A stretch of DNA of 44,059 nt from Caballeronia mineralivorans PML1(12) (GTDB lineage Bacteria; Pseudomonadota; Gammaproteobacteria; Burkholderiales; Burkholderiaceae): positions 1-44,059 of the forward strand of contig NZ_AEJF01000184.1 in NCBI RefSeq assembly GCF_001028175.1, given 5' to 3'. How positions within the stretch are numbered: position 1 is the first letter of the stretch; the number at the start of each line of letters is the position of its first letter. Under the pieces are notes generated by a model. That model did no database searches, was not told the DNA's origin, and saw nothing but the letters and a program-made list of their open reading frames with translations. Made by a program: the position numbers and the translations under genes. Shown piece after piece: positions 9,520 to 18,764 of the stretch.

Positions 9520-10140
9520 TCAGTGTGGCAGCCGGACGTCCAACTTAAGCGTGACGAGCCGCGCGACCAAAATGAACCCGGTCGATATCAACACGCTGTA
9601 CACCCCTTGCAGCCCGAGCCAGTCGAGCCCCAGATACAGCCAGCAGCCCGCGAACGCGCACACCGCATACGGGCGCGAATCGCGCAGGATCAGCGGCACC
9701 TCGTTGCACAGCACATCCCGCATGATGCCGCCGAACACGCCCGTCACCACGCCCATCATGGCTGCCGTGAACGCGGGCATCTGCGCGTCGAGTGCGATCG
9801 ACGTTCCCGAAATGCTGAACAGGCCAAGCCCGATGGCATCGGCGATCAGCAGCGCGCGCTGGTCGAACAAGCGCGTGGTCGTGCGCAGCAGGACCGGCGC
9901 AAAAAGCGCCATGACGAAAATGACGATCACGTAGTCCTGATGCTGGACCCAGTAAAACGGCCGGCGCGAGAGCAGTACGTCACGCATCGTACCGCCGCCA
10001 AAAGCCGTGGCAAGCGCCACCAGGAACGCACCGACGGCATCGAGCCGGCGCTTTCTCGCTTCGATCAGCCCGGAAATTGCATACGCGAAGATCGCGAATG
10101 CCTCCATGATCGAGATGGCCAGCGTGAGCCTGGGATGCAC
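9520..10140 (-). CDS. TRIC-type (UPF0126) cation channel family protein
   Basis: The 206 residues contain about seven hydrophobic helices arranged as an internal duplication. Each half carries a glycine-rich kink followed by MRDVLL or MRDVLC (AFGGGTMRDVLLSRRPFYW; VFGGIMRDVLCNEVPLIL). This is the signature of the UPF0126/TRIC family, trimeric potassium-permeable channels in the inner membrane. I start it at the GTG at 10140, which is preceded by AAGGGG and lies two bases after the smr stop, implying coupled translation. An ATG at 10107 would give 195 residues. Confidence 0.9.
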   Translation of the reverse strand: MHPRLTLAISIMEAFAIFAYAISGLIEARKRRLDAVGAFLVALATAFGGGTMRDVLLSRRPFYWVQHQDYVIVIFVMALFAPVLLRTTTRLFDQRALLIADAIGLGLFSISGTSIALDAQMPAFTAAMMGVVTGVFGGIMRDVLCNEVPLILRDSRPYAVCAFAGCWLYLGLDWLGLQGVYSVLISTGFILVARLVTLKLDVRLPH

Positions 10141-10142
10141 GA

Positions 10143-10988
10143 TTACGGCCCCTTGCGCTGATCGTGCCGCTTGTCCTCGCCGCGAACCCGAAGATCCCGG
10201 TCTTGCGGATGACCATGATGTTGCGGCGAGCCGCCCGGCTGCAGCAGCACAAGCACCGCGCCCGAGCCGCCGTCGTGCGGCCGCGCCTGACAGAACGCGA
10301 TCACTTCCTCTTTCTGCACGAGCCACGCGCGCACCTTGCCCTTGAGCACCGGTTCACGTCCGATCGACCCGAGTCCCTTGCCGTGGATCACGCGCACGCA
10401 GCGCAGCCCCCGTTTCACCGATTCACGGATAAATTCCGATAACGCCTCACGTGCTTCCTCGCGCCGCATGCCGTGCAGATCGAGTTGCGCCTGCACGATC
10501 CACGCGCCGCGCCGCAGCTTGCGCACCACTTCCTGGCGCACGCCGTGCCGGCAATAGGAGAGGGTGTCGTCGGTATCGAGCAGGCTTTCGGGATCGTATT
10601 CGTCGGAGAGTGCTTCGTGCAGCACGGCTTCTTCGTCAAGACGCGTCTGCAACGGCAGCGGCGACGGCGGCAGGCGCGGCGGCGTCATACGGGGCGGGAC
10701 TTTCAGCGGTTCCACCTCACCGATGGCGCGGCGAAACACATCCGCGTCCGCGACGGCTTCGCGCTCGCTCATCGCGGTGGCGGCGCGCTGTATTTTGCGC
10801 TTGGCAGCCTCGGCTTCGAGCGAGTTGCGCAACCCGCTGAGCCCCGCGAGGCCATCGCGTTTCAATGCCGCCGACAATTCCTGCGCCGTCGGCGCAGTAG
10901 TCTTTGGCAGGGTCGTGACGGCACCCGGCGCGGCGTCGCGCTGGCGCTTGAGCTTGGGTTCGTTCGGATGGGGCAGGTTCTTGGGCAT
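10143..10988 (-). CDS. Smr-domain protein (MutS2 C-terminal-type nuclease domain)
   Basis: The 281 residues have a charged, Pro- and Ala-rich N-terminal half and a C-terminal Smr domain. The domain is marked by QLDLHGMRREEAREALSEF, the loop CVRVIHGKGLGS, and the ending AFCQARPHDGGSGAVLVLL. These match the DLHG, HGxG and GGxG elements of stand-alone Smr proteins (SmrA/SmrB type), which nick DNA or cleave mRNA. The target here is unknown. The start at 10988 gives MPKNLPHPNEPK, as I recall for relatives. The longer frame to 11057 runs into the upstream terminator region. It is coupled to the downstream TRIC gene. Confidence 0.85.
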   Translation of the reverse strand: MPKNLPHPNEPKLKRQRDAAPGAVTTLPKTTAPTAQELSAALKRDGLAGLSGLRNSLEAEAAKRKIQRAATAMSEREAVADADVFRRAIGEVEPLKVPPRMTPPRLPPSPLPLQTRLDEEAVLHEALSDEYDPESLLDTDDTLSYCRHGVRQEVVRKLRRGAWIVQAQLDLHGMRREEAREALSEFIRESVKRGLRCVRVIHGKGLGSIGREPVLKGKVRAWLVQKEEVIAFCQARPHDGGSGAVLVLLQPGGSPQHHGHPQDRDLRVRGEDKRHDQRKGP

Positions 10989-11119
10989 TGCACGGCAGAA
11001 GAAAATGCACGGCGGCGGAACACGGTTCACGCCGCTTTCGGAAACCCTTTTTAACATGGGAAGCGGAAAAATCGGCGCGCGGCGGTGTTTTGAACCGCCT
11101 TCGGGCGCGCTGAAAACAC

Positions 11120-11156
11120 AAACGCCGGCCGATCCAGGGGATCGCGACCGGCGTTT
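11120..11156 (-). terminator. Intrinsic terminator of trxB
   Basis: A 9-bp stem (AAACGCCGG with CCGGCGTTT) closes a 19-base loop that can fold further through GATCC and GGATC. Read on the minus strand it ends in a short T run. It lies between the trxB stop at 11225 and the smr gene. Confidence 0.6.
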
Positions 11157-11224
11157 TGTTGCCCGCGTATCGAGGCGGCGCTGAACGTCATCTTGACCGC
11201 TCGTTGCGCCGCCGCCCCGGCCGC

Positions 11225-12220
11225 TTAGCGTTCCGCTTCGGCGCTCATCGACCGTTCGGCGGGGTTTTCGTCGATGCTTTCAAGATAACGCTGCGCATCG
11301 AGTGCGGCCATACAGCCTGTGCCGGCGCTCGTGACAGCTTGGCGATAGATGTGATCCTGGACGTCGCCGGCGGCGAATACGCCCGGGATGCTCGTGCCCG
11401 TCGCGTTGCCTTGCAGGCCGCCGTGCGTGATGATGTAGCCGTTCTTCATCTCCAACTGGCCAACGAACAGATCGGTATTCGGCTTGTGGCCGATTGCAAC
11501 GAACACACCTTGCAGCGGGACGTCGCTGGTCGTGCCGGTTTCCGTGCATTTGATCCGCAGGCCGGTCACGCCGGTATTGTCGCCCGTGACTTCATCGAGG
11601 ACGTGGTTCCACTTGATGTCGACCAGGCCTTCCTTTTCCTTCGCGAGCAAGCGGTCGATCAGGATCGGTTCAGCACGGAACTTGTCGCGCCGATGAACTA
11701 CAGTCACCTTCTTCGCGATACCCGACAGATACAGCGCTTCTTCCACGGCCGTATTGCCGCCGCCGATCACGGCCACTTCGCCGTTCTTGTAGAAGAAACC
11801 GTCGCAGGTCGCGCACGCCGACACGCCTTTGCCCATGAACGCTTCTTCCGAAGGCACGCCAAGATATTGCGCCGATGCTCCCGTCGCAATGATCAGCGAG
11901 TCGCAGGTGTACTCGCCCGAGTCGCCGATCAGGCGGATAGGTCGTTCGGTCAGCTTGGCGGTGTGGATGTGATCGAAGACAACTTCGGTGTTGAAGCGCT
12001 CGGCGTGATCGAGCAAACGCTGCATCAACTCCGGGCCTTGCACGCCGCTTGCGTCACCGGGCCAGTTTTCGACGTCGGTGGTCGTCATCAGCTGACCGCC
12101 CTGCGCCAGGCCCGTGATGAGCAACGGCGACAGGTTGGCACGCGCCGCGTAGACAGCGGCGGTGTAGCCGGCGGGGCCGGAACCGAGAATCAGCACTTTT
12201 GCGTGTTTGGGCGAAGACAT
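11225..12220 (-). CDS. trxB: Thioredoxin-disulfide reductase
   Basis: This FAD enzyme passes electrons from NADPH to thioredoxin. Seen in 331 residues: the FAD-binding GSGPAG (about 13-18), the redox pair in SACATCDGFF (C136 and C139), the NADPH-binding GGGNTAVEEAL (from about 153), HRRDKFRAEPIL, and the C-terminal FAD motif GVFAAGDVQD. Length and all key residues are normal for low-molecular-weight bacterial TrxB. It is divergent from ftsK, as in other Burkholderiales. Confidence 0.96.
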   Translation of the reverse strand: MSSPKHAKVLILGSGPAGYTAAVYAARANLSPLLITGLAQGGQLMTTTDVENWPGDASGVQGPELMQRLLDHAERFNTEVVFDHIHTAKLTERPIRLIGDSGEYTCDSLIIATGASAQYLGVPSEEAFMGKGVSACATCDGFFYKNGEVAVIGGGNTAVEEALYLSGIAKKVTVVHRRDKFRAEPILIDRLLAKEKEGLVDIKWNHVLDEVTGDNTGVTGLRIKCTETGTTSDVPLQGVFVAIGHKPNTDLFVGQLEMKNGYIITHGGLQGNATGTSIPGVFAAGDVQDHIYRQAVTSAGTGCMAALDAQRYLESIDENPAERSMSAEAER

Positions 12221-12579
12221 GAGAGCAATCCGTTGTGGTTAGGGCCGAACCGTTGATCCATTAAACGATTCATATCGACTTGAGCGCGCGGACAGGGGAA
12301 AGTCGCTTTTGGCGGCGAACCGCATGCCGCGCGCGGCTATCAGTGACCTGTAGTTAGGTGCGAATTCGCCATTATAAAGGCCGTGAAGAAGGCCCGCCGA
12401 GTGATCCTTTTAATCGCGGCCATAGCACGCTTGAAGGCTCGCGGCGTGTAACACGGGTGTTACAGGGTGAAACCGCAGACCATTTTTACTCGATCATCGC
12501 AACGCAGCGTTTACAATGCGTCATTAACTCTGTCGACCCGGTGCACTGTGTGCAACGGATCAAAAAGCCTTACGGATCA
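12221..12579. promoter_or_regulatory. Divergent trxB-ftsK intergenic region
   Basis: These 359 bases should hold the promoters of both trxB and ftsK. The frame of ftsK is open back to 12358 but upstream of 12580 it does not resemble FtsK. A TACAAT at 12512 could be a -10 for ftsK, but no -35 lies at a proper distance. No repeat or extra gene was seen. Confidence 0.4.
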
Positions 12580-14892
12580 ATGGCAAAAGCTACCTATTCT
12601 GCAAGCGCGCAGGCATTGCCGCACCGCATGTCGCGCCTTTTCACCGAGATTCGATGGATCTTGCAGGTCGCGCTCTGCGTGTTCCTGCTGATGGCGCTGG
12701 TGAGCTACAGCCGCCACGACCCAAGCTGGACCCACGCCGCCCAGGTCGACCAGATCGCCAACTGGGCGGGCCGCGTGGGCGCGTGGACAGCAGATATCCT
12801 GCTGCTTTTGTTCGGGCTGTCGGCTTATTGGTGGGTTGTGCTGCTGGTGCGGCGGATCATCGCGAATTATCGGCGGATCACCAATCACGAAGAGGCTGAC
12901 GAAGCGCCGTCGAAGGATCGCACGTGGCTTGCCGAGGCCTTCGCGTTCGTGCTGGTGCTGGCCGCGAGCGACGGCATTGAAGCGTTGCGGATGTGGTCGC
13001 TCAAGGTGCAGGTGCCGCGTGCACCGGGCGGCGTGATCGGCGAGGCCGTTGCGCATGGCGTCTCCCACGCGCTGGGTTTCACCGGCGCGACGCTGTTCCT
13101 GCTGGTCGCGCTGGCGATCGGTCTGTCGCTGTATTTCAACTTCTCCTGGCTGTCCGTCTGCGAAAAAACCGGCGACGCCATTGTGGCCACCATCACCGGC
13201 GCGAGAATGCGCCGCGAGGCGGGCCGCGATCGCAAGCTGGGTGAAGCCGCGGCTGAGAAGCGTGAAGGCAAGGTCGTGCGCGGGCGCGTGAAGATAGAGG
13301 AGCAGGAACCGGTGATGATCGTGCCGCCGGTCGCGCCCGCCAAGTCGGCGCGCGTGGAGAAGGAAAAGCAGGTGCCGCTTTTCACCGATCTCCCCGGCGA
13401 TTCCACGCTGCCGCCGCTGGCGCTGCTCGACGCCGCGCCGGAAGTGAAGGAAACCATCTCCGCCGACACGCTCGAATACACGTCCCGGCTGATCGAGAAA
13501 AAGCTCAAGGACTTCGGCGTGGAGGTGAACGTGGTTGCCGCCTATCCGGGACCGGTTGTGACGCGCTACGAAATCGAGCCGGCAACCGGCGTCAAGGGCT
13601 CGCAGATCGTCGGGCTGGCGAAGGATCTGGCGCGCTCGCTGTCGCTCGTCTCCATTCGCGTGGTCGAGACCATTCCTGGCAAGAATTTCATGGCGCTCGA
13701 GTTGCCGAACCAGCGCCGCCAGACCGTGCGTTTGTCCGAGATTCTCGGTTCGCAGGTTTATGCCGATGCCGCGTCGCCTTTGACCATGGGTCTCGGCAAG
13801 GATATTGGCGGGAAGCCGGTATGCGCCGATCTCGCGAAGATGCCGCACTTGCTGGTGGCCGGCACTACCGGTTCGGGCAAGTCGGTGGGTATCAACGCGA
13901 TGATCTTGTCGCTGCTGTATAAAGCCACCGCCGACGAAGTGCGCATGATCCTCATCGACCCGAAGATGCTCGAAATGAGCGTCTACGAGGGCATTCCGCA
14001 TCTGCTTTGTCCGGTCGTCACCGACATGCGCCAGGCTGGGCACGCGCTCAACTGGGCGGTGGCCGAGATGGAACGCCGCTACAAGCTGATGAGCAAGATG
14101 GGCGTGCGTAACCTCGCTGGTTTCAACAACAAGATCGACGAAGCCACCAAACGCGACGAGAAGATTCCTAACCCGTTCAGCCTGACGCCGGATGAACCGG
14201 AACCGCTGAACCGCTTGCCGACCATCGTGGTCGTGATCGACGAACTCGCCGACCTGATGATGGTAGTCGGCAAGAAGGTGGAAGAGCTGATCGCGCGGAT
14301 TGCACAGAAGGCGCGCGCCGCCGGGATCCACTTGATTCTGGCAACGCAGCGGCCGTCGGTGGATGTGATCACCGGTTTGATCAAGGCCAACGTGCCCACG
14401 CGCATGGCGTTCCAGGTGTCGTCGAAGATCGATTCGCGGACCATTCTCGATCAGCAAGGCGCCGAATCGCTGCTCGGCATGGGCGACATGCTTTATCTGC
14501 CGCCCGGCTCGGGCTTGCCCGTGCGTGTGCATGGCGCGTTTGTGTCGGATGAAGAAGTGCATCGCGTGGTGAACAAACTGAAGGAGCAGGGCGAGCCGAA
14601 TTACATCGAAGGCATTCTTGAAGGCGGCGTGCTGGGTGACGGTGAGGATGGTGCGCCGGGTGGCGCGGGTGCGGGCGGCGCAGAAGGCGAGGCTGATCCG
14701 CTTTACGATCAGGCGGTGGAAATCGTGATCAAGAACCGCCGTGCGTCGATCTCGCTGGTGCAGCGGCATCTGCGCATCGGTTATAACCGGGCCGCGCGAC
14801 TGCTCGAACAAATGGAAAATTCGGGGCTCGTTTCCGCGATGTCCTCGAACGGCAATCGCGAAATCCTCACGCCGGCGCGTGAAGCTGAATAA
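12580..14892 (+). CDS. ftsK: DNA translocase FtsK
   Basis: It pumps chromosomal DNA through the closing septum and activates dimer resolution at dif. Seen in 770 residues: four N-terminal membrane helices within about residues 20-190, a short charged linker (about 205-265), and the motor with Walker A AGTTGSGKSVGINAM (near 425) and Walker B TIVVVIDELADLMM. The C-terminal gamma winged helix reads AVEIVIKNRRASISLVQRHL. The linker is far shorter than in E. coli FtsK, so this is the compact form. I chose the ATG at 12580 (MAKATYS), which fits remembered relatives. lolA follows after 22 bases. Confidence 0.95.
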   Translation: MAKATYSASAQALPHRMSRLFTEIRWILQVALCVFLLMALVSYSRHDPSWTHAAQVDQIANWAGRVGAWTADILLLLFGLSAYWWVVLLVRRIIANYRRITNHEEADEAPSKDRTWLAEAFAFVLVLAASDGIEALRMWSLKVQVPRAPGGVIGEAVAHGVSHALGFTGATLFLLVALAIGLSLYFNFSWLSVCEKTGDAIVATITGARMRREAGRDRKLGEAAAEKREGKVVRGRVKIEEQEPVMIVPPVAPAKSARVEKEKQVPLFTDLPGDSTLPPLALLDAAPEVKETISADTLEYTSRLIEKKLKDFGVEVNVVAAYPGPVVTRYEIEPATGVKGSQIVGLAKDLARSLSLVSIRVVETIPGKNFMALELPNQRRQTVRLSEILGSQVYADAASPLTMGLGKDIGGKPVCADLAKMPHLLVAGTTGSGKSVGINAMILSLLYKATADEVRMILIDPKMLEMSVYEGIPHLLCPVVTDMRQAGHALNWAVAEMERRYKLMSKMGVRNLAGFNNKIDEATKRDEKIPNPFSLTPDEPEPLNRLPTIVVVIDELADLMMVVGKKVEELIARIAQKARAAGIHLILATQRPSVDVITGLIKANVPTRMAFQVSSKIDSRTILDQQGAESLLGMGDMLYLPPGSGLPVRVHGAFVSDEEVHRVVNKLKEQGEPNYIEGILEGGVLGDGEDGAPGGAGAGGAEGEADPLYDQAVEIVIKNRRASISLVQRHLRIGYNRAARLLEQMENSGLVSAMSSNGNREILTPAREAE

Positions 14893-14914
14893 GGTTTTCT
14901 GGAGAGTTTTTTAT

Positions 14915-15625
14915 ATGCAGTCAGTTTTGAGATCGGCTTTGGGGGCAGTTTTGAAGTCAGCTTTGAGCTCGAGTAACCGCACGATCAAAGCCGTCGTTTT
15001 CGGCGCTTCGATGTTGCTGGCGTCGCAGGCTTTCGCGAGCGGCACCGAGCAGCTGAAGACGTTCATCGCGCAAGTGCACTCGGCGCACGGCACCTTCGTC
15101 CAGCGCGAGGTGAAGGCGCCGAGCAAGGCAGCGTCGGCCACGCAGGGCGTGGCCTCGAGGATTAGCGGTACGTCGAGCGGCACGTTCACGTTCGCGCGGC
15201 CCGGCAAGTTCATCTGGTCGTACGAGAAACCCTACGCGCAAGTGTTGCAGGCCGACGGCGACAAACTTTACGTCTACGACAAGGACTTGAATCAAGTCAC
15301 TATCCGGCCGTTGGGCAACGCACTGGGCGCGAGTCCGGCCGCGATTCTCTTCGGCAGCAACGACCTCGACAAGAATTTCACGTCGCGCGACGCGGGCGTG
15401 AAGGATGGCATCGACTGGTTGGAACTGACGCCGAAAGCGCAGGACACGCAATTTCAGCAGGTCGGCATCGGCTTCAAGAACGGCAATCTCGAAGCGATGG
15501 AATTGCATGACGTGTTCGGTAACGTGACGCTGCTGACGTTCTCCAATATCGAGAAGAATCCGCCGCTCAAAGCCGATCAGTTCAAGTTCATCGTGCCGAA
15601 GGGCGCGGATGTGATCAACGGTTGA
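14915..15625 (+). CDS. lolA: Outer-membrane lipoprotein carrier protein LolA
   Basis: A periplasmic chaperone that ferries lipoproteins from LolCDE to the outer membrane. The 236-residue precursor starts at an ATG preceded by GGAGAG. It has a signal peptide ending near ASQAFA-SGTEQ (about residue 41), after a longer than usual N-terminal region. The mature part shows FVQREVKAP, GTFTFARPGKFIWSYEKPYA, LYVYDKDLNQVTI and AILFGSNDL, all characteristic of LolA. It follows ftsK closely and is probably co-transcribed with it. Confidence 0.93.
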   Translation: MQSVLRSALGAVLKSALSSSNRTIKAVVFGASMLLASQAFASGTEQLKTFIAQVHSAHGTFVQREVKAPSKAASATQGVASRISGTSSGTFTFARPGKFIWSYEKPYAQVLQADGDKLYVYDKDLNQVTIRPLGNALGASPAAILFGSNDLDKNFTSRDAGVKDGIDWLELTPKAQDTQFQQVGIGFKNGNLEAMELHDVFGNVTLLTFSNIEKNPPLKADQFKFIVPKGADVING

Positions 15626-15639
15626 TACCGTTGCCTGAC

Positions 15640-15664
15640 GCGCGAGACGGTTGCCGCCTCGCGC
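15640..15664. terminator. Possible weak terminator hairpin between lolA and the permease gene
   Basis: A 7-bp stem (GCGCGAG with CTCGCGC) lies between two convergent genes and is followed by AAATAAA on the plus strand. There is no good T run on the plus strand. On the minus strand the stem is preceded by TTTATTT rather than followed by it. Its position is the main support. Confidence 0.3.
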
Positions 15665-15703
15665 AAATAAAGCATTCCTCAAGTCGTCCGGCTTAGCCGC
15701 CTG

Positions 15704-17044
15704 TCAAGCCGCCGACGACCGGCTTTCCTCCGGTCGACCCGCTACCAACGCCAGATAAGCCACCGCGCCCACCAAAAGGGCCGGCAGCGTTGCGCCGAGG
15801 TTCGGCAGCCACTGATTGATCGCGTGATACGCCGCGATCCCCAGCGCCCACGCAATAAACCCGCTTACGTGCCAACCGCCCGAGAACCCGTACGGTCCGC
15901 GCGGATCGGTGAGCGCGCCAATTTCAACGCGGCGTTTCCTCACGATAAAGTGATCCGCCAGCACCACGCCAAACAGCGGCGCGAACACCGAGCCGATCAG
16001 CAGCAGGAAGTTCTGGTACTTGCCCATCTGCACGAGCAACGCGATCAGCGTGCACAACGCGCCGAATGCGGCCGACAGCAACGGCACGCTTGCCTTCGCC
16101 CAGAACGTACCGGTGGAGACGGCGGCCGAATGGATATCGGCGAAGGCGTTGTCGATTTCATCGATGAGAATCAGCAGCAGCGCAATCCCGCCCGCTGCCT
16201 GGGCCAGCGCGACGGTCAGAAGCGCATCGCCGCCGCCCGCCGCCAGACCGTAGAACGCGCCGAGCGCATAGAACCAGATATTCGCGATGCCATAGCCGAA
16301 CAGCGTGCCGCGGAACGTGCCGCCTGCGCTGCGCCCGAAGCGCGTGTAATCGGCGATCAGCGGCAGCCACGAGAGTGGCATGGCGACCACCAGATCGATA
16401 CCCGCGCCGAACGGCATTTCACCGGTGCCGGGGCGGTTCATCAGCGCGCCAAAATCCTGCTTCGACAGCAAGTTCCACGTCAGCCAGCCTGCGCCGCCAA
16501 GCAGCAGCCAAATGCCCCACGTGCGCAAGAAGCGCCGGACGAACGACAACGGTCCGGTGATTGCGAGCGCCGTGGCCAGCACGCCGAAGATCAGCGTCCA
16601 GATGAGCGGCATCGAGAGGCCGAACGATTGTTTTGCGAGGGCATCGGCGGAATCGCGCATCACGATGATTTCGAATGAGCCCCAACCGACCAGTTGCACG
16701 GCGTTGAGGACTGCCGGCACGGATGCACCGCGTAGCCCCAATGTGGGGCGCAACGACGACATGGCGGCGAGCCCCGTGTCCGTTCCCACTACGCCCGCGA
16801 GCGCGAGCAAGATCACGCCGATCACCGTGCCGATCACGATGGCCGCAAGCGCATACGGCAGCGACATGCCCGGCACGAGCAGCGCGCCGGCCTGCGCCAC
16901 CAGCAAGCCGATGCCGAGCGAAAACCACAAGGCAAAGGCGTCCGACGTGCCAAACGCGCGGCGCGCGTGCGGAACCGGCAAAAGCGGCGCGTAGGTCGAT
17001 GCGCCGGTTTCGCCGGTCGTGGCCGTAGTGTTCTCTTGTCCCAT
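15704..17044 (-). CDS. NCS1-family nucleobase/hydroxymethylpyrimidine permease (CytX/CodB type)
   Basis: The 446 residues form about 12 membrane helices. Seen: the N-terminal amphipathic lead ending RAFGTSDAFALWFSLGIG, QLVGWGSFEIIVMRDSAD in helix 3, PLSWLPLIADYTRFGRS in helix 6, and LIDEIDNAFADIHSAAVS in helix 8. All are typical of the cytosine permease and CytX branch of the NCS1 sodium- or proton-coupled carriers. Substrate is a guess between cytosine and a thiamine pyrimidine precursor. I looked for a thiamine (TPP) riboswitch in the leader and found no complete one. It is on the minus strand between lolA and rarA, so it interrupts a run of plus-strand core genes. Confidence 0.85.
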   Translation of the reverse strand: MGQENTTATTGETGASTYAPLLPVPHARRAFGTSDAFALWFSLGIGLLVAQAGALLVPGMSLPYALAAIVIGTVIGVILLALAGVVGTDTGLAAMSSLRPTLGLRGASVPAVLNAVQLVGWGSFEIIVMRDSADALAKQSFGLSMPLIWTLIFGVLATALAITGPLSFVRRFLRTWGIWLLLGGAGWLTWNLLSKQDFGALMNRPGTGEMPFGAGIDLVVAMPLSWLPLIADYTRFGRSAGGTFRGTLFGYGIANIWFYALGAFYGLAAGGGDALLTVALAQAAGGIALLLILIDEIDNAFADIHSAAVSTGTFWAKASVPLLSAAFGALCTLIALLVQMGKYQNFLLLIGSVFAPLFGVVLADHFIVRKRRVEIGALTDPRGPYGFSGGWHVSGFIAWALGIAAYHAINQWLPNLGATLPALLVGAVAYLALVAGRPEESRSSAA

Positions 17045-17271
17045 TCGCGTTTCGTCCTTATGTGTAGGGCTTGACCCGGTTCATGCGCGTTTCTGCGAGC
17101 GTTGCGCGGCTGTCATAATCACCCGTTGCGGCTCGATTCACGATTTACGATTATCGAGGCGAACCGCCCATTTTGAAGCAGCGGCGGCGTCCGTCTCGAA
17201 AAGCGCACGATTATCGCTGTCTTTGCTCAAACTGCACCATCCAGACTTATTTGGAAACCTTTCAGAGCGCC

Positions 17272-18585
17272 ATGTTCGAAGAAAACCGTGCCAATGTTCC
17301 GCTTGCCGAGCGTCTGCGCCCTCGCACTATCGACGAGGTCATCGGCCAGAAACACCTTCTCGGCGCGAGCAAGCCGCTGCGCGTCGCGTTCGAGTCCGGC
17401 GAAGCGCATTCCATGATCCTCTGGGGGCCGCCCGGCGTCGGCAAGACCACGCTCGCGCGGCTGATGGCGGCGGCGTTTCATGCTGAGTTCATCTCGCTGT
17501 CGGCAGTGTTATCGGGCGTGAAGGACATTCGCGAGGCGGTTGAACTGGCGCAGATTCATCGGGCGAACGGGCATCAGACGCTGGTGTTCGTCGATGAAGT
17601 GCATCGTTTCAACAAGAGTCAGCAAGACGCGTTCTTGCCGCACGTGGAGTCGGGCTTGTTCGTGTTCGTGGGCGCGACGACCGAGAATCCATCGTTCGAA
17701 GTGAACAGCGCATTGCTGTCGCGGGCGGCCGTGTATGTGCTGAAAAGCCTCGACGCGAGCGAGCTCACCGAGTTACTGGATCGTGCGCAGGGCGAACTGG
17801 GCGGCCTCACGTTCACCGATGAAGCCCGTGACGCGCTGATCGGTTCTGCCGACGGCGACGGCCGCAAGCTGCTCAACAATCTCGAGATCGTTGCACGGGC
17901 GGCCGCGCAGCAGAAGTCGACAAACATCGACGGCGCGTTGCTGGGCAGCGCGCTTGCGGAGAATCTGCGCCGTTTCGATAAAGGCGGCGACGCATTTTAC
18001 GACCAGATCAGCGCGCTGCATAAATCGGTGCGCGGCAGCAATCCCGACGCGACGCTTTACTGGTTTTGTCGAATGCTCGATGGCGGCGCCGATCCGCGCT
18101 ATCTGGCGCGGCGCATCGTGCGCATGGCTTGGGAAGACATTGGTCTCGCGGACCCTCGTGCCGGCCGGATTGCGCTCGATGCTGCTGAAACCTATGAGCG
18201 GCTGGGTACGCCGGAAGGCGAGCTGGCGTTGGCGCAAGCGCTGATTTATCTGGCGATCGCGCCGAAATCGAATGCCGGCTACATGGCCTATAACGAAGCG
18301 CGGCGGTTTGTGAGCAAGGATCAATCACGCGGCGTGCCGGTGCATTTGCGCAACGCACCGACCAAGCTGATGAAGGAGTTGGGTTACGGGCATGAATACC
18401 GTTATGCCCACGATGAGCCCGATGCGTACGCGGCCGGGGAAACGTATCTGCCGGACGGCATGCGCGAGCCGCACTGGTACGAGCCGACGCCGCGTGGGCT
18501 GGAGGGCAAGATCGGCGAGAAGATGGCGCGGCTCGCCGAGATGGACGCGCAATGGCGGCGCGAAAACAAGGGGGAGAAGAAGTAA
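17272..18585 (+). CDS. rarA: Replication-associated recombination protein A (AAA+ ATPase)
   Basis: RarA/MgsA is a clamp-loader-like ATPase acting at stalled replication forks. Seen in 437 residues: PLAERLRPRTIDEVIGQKHL at the N-terminus, Walker A WGPPGVGKTT (about 51-60), Walker B LVFVDEVHRF, sensor 1 GATTENPSFEVN, the arginine-finger region ALLSRAAVYVL, and the C-terminal MRxPHW-like ending GMREPHWYEPT. I chose the ATG at 17272. The frame upstream to 17173 starts with TTG and is not family-like. The gap to serS is about 180 bases. Confidence 0.94.
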   Translation: MFEENRANVPLAERLRPRTIDEVIGQKHLLGASKPLRVAFESGEAHSMILWGPPGVGKTTLARLMAAAFHAEFISLSAVLSGVKDIREAVELAQIHRANGHQTLVFVDEVHRFNKSQQDAFLPHVESGLFVFVGATTENPSFEVNSALLSRAAVYVLKSLDASELTELLDRAQGELGGLTFTDEARDALIGSADGDGRKLLNNLEIVARAAAQQKSTNIDGALLGSALAENLRRFDKGGDAFYDQISALHKSVRGSNPDATLYWFCRMLDGGADPRYLARRIVRMAWEDIGLADPRAGRIALDAAETYERLGTPEGELALAQALIYLAIAPKSNAGYMAYNEARRFVSKDQSRGVPVHLRNAPTKLMKELGYGHEYRYAHDEPDAYAAGETYLPDGMREPHWYEPTPRGLEGKIGEKMARLAEMDAQWRRENKGEKK

Positions 18586-18764
18586 CCGTGTCACGGGGGA
18601 TGAATCGAAAAGCAGCCCGTTTCACGAAAGATCCTGAAGACCTTGTTGGTGCCGAAAACAACCTCGTTGCCAGGCCGAACGGCTAACGCGGCCAAACCGC
18701 GGCAATAACCCTTCGGTGCTGCGCTAAAATCGCGGATTCGCACCCACTAAGAACCGGCCCTGCC

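Noticed and set aside
12577..14811. A 744-codon frame opposite ftsK, with similar long frames opposite hemY (6900-8081) and minD (42104-43141)
   Set aside because: Each mirrors a well-supported gene and shows only the His/Arg-rich composition typical of antisense frames at high GC.
17045..17200. Possible TPP riboswitch upstream of the CytX-like permease
   Set aside because: The minus-strand leader contains ATGAACCGGGTC, slightly like the 3' half of the motif, but I found no CUGAGA element and no matching P2/P4 pairing. A covariance search would settle it.
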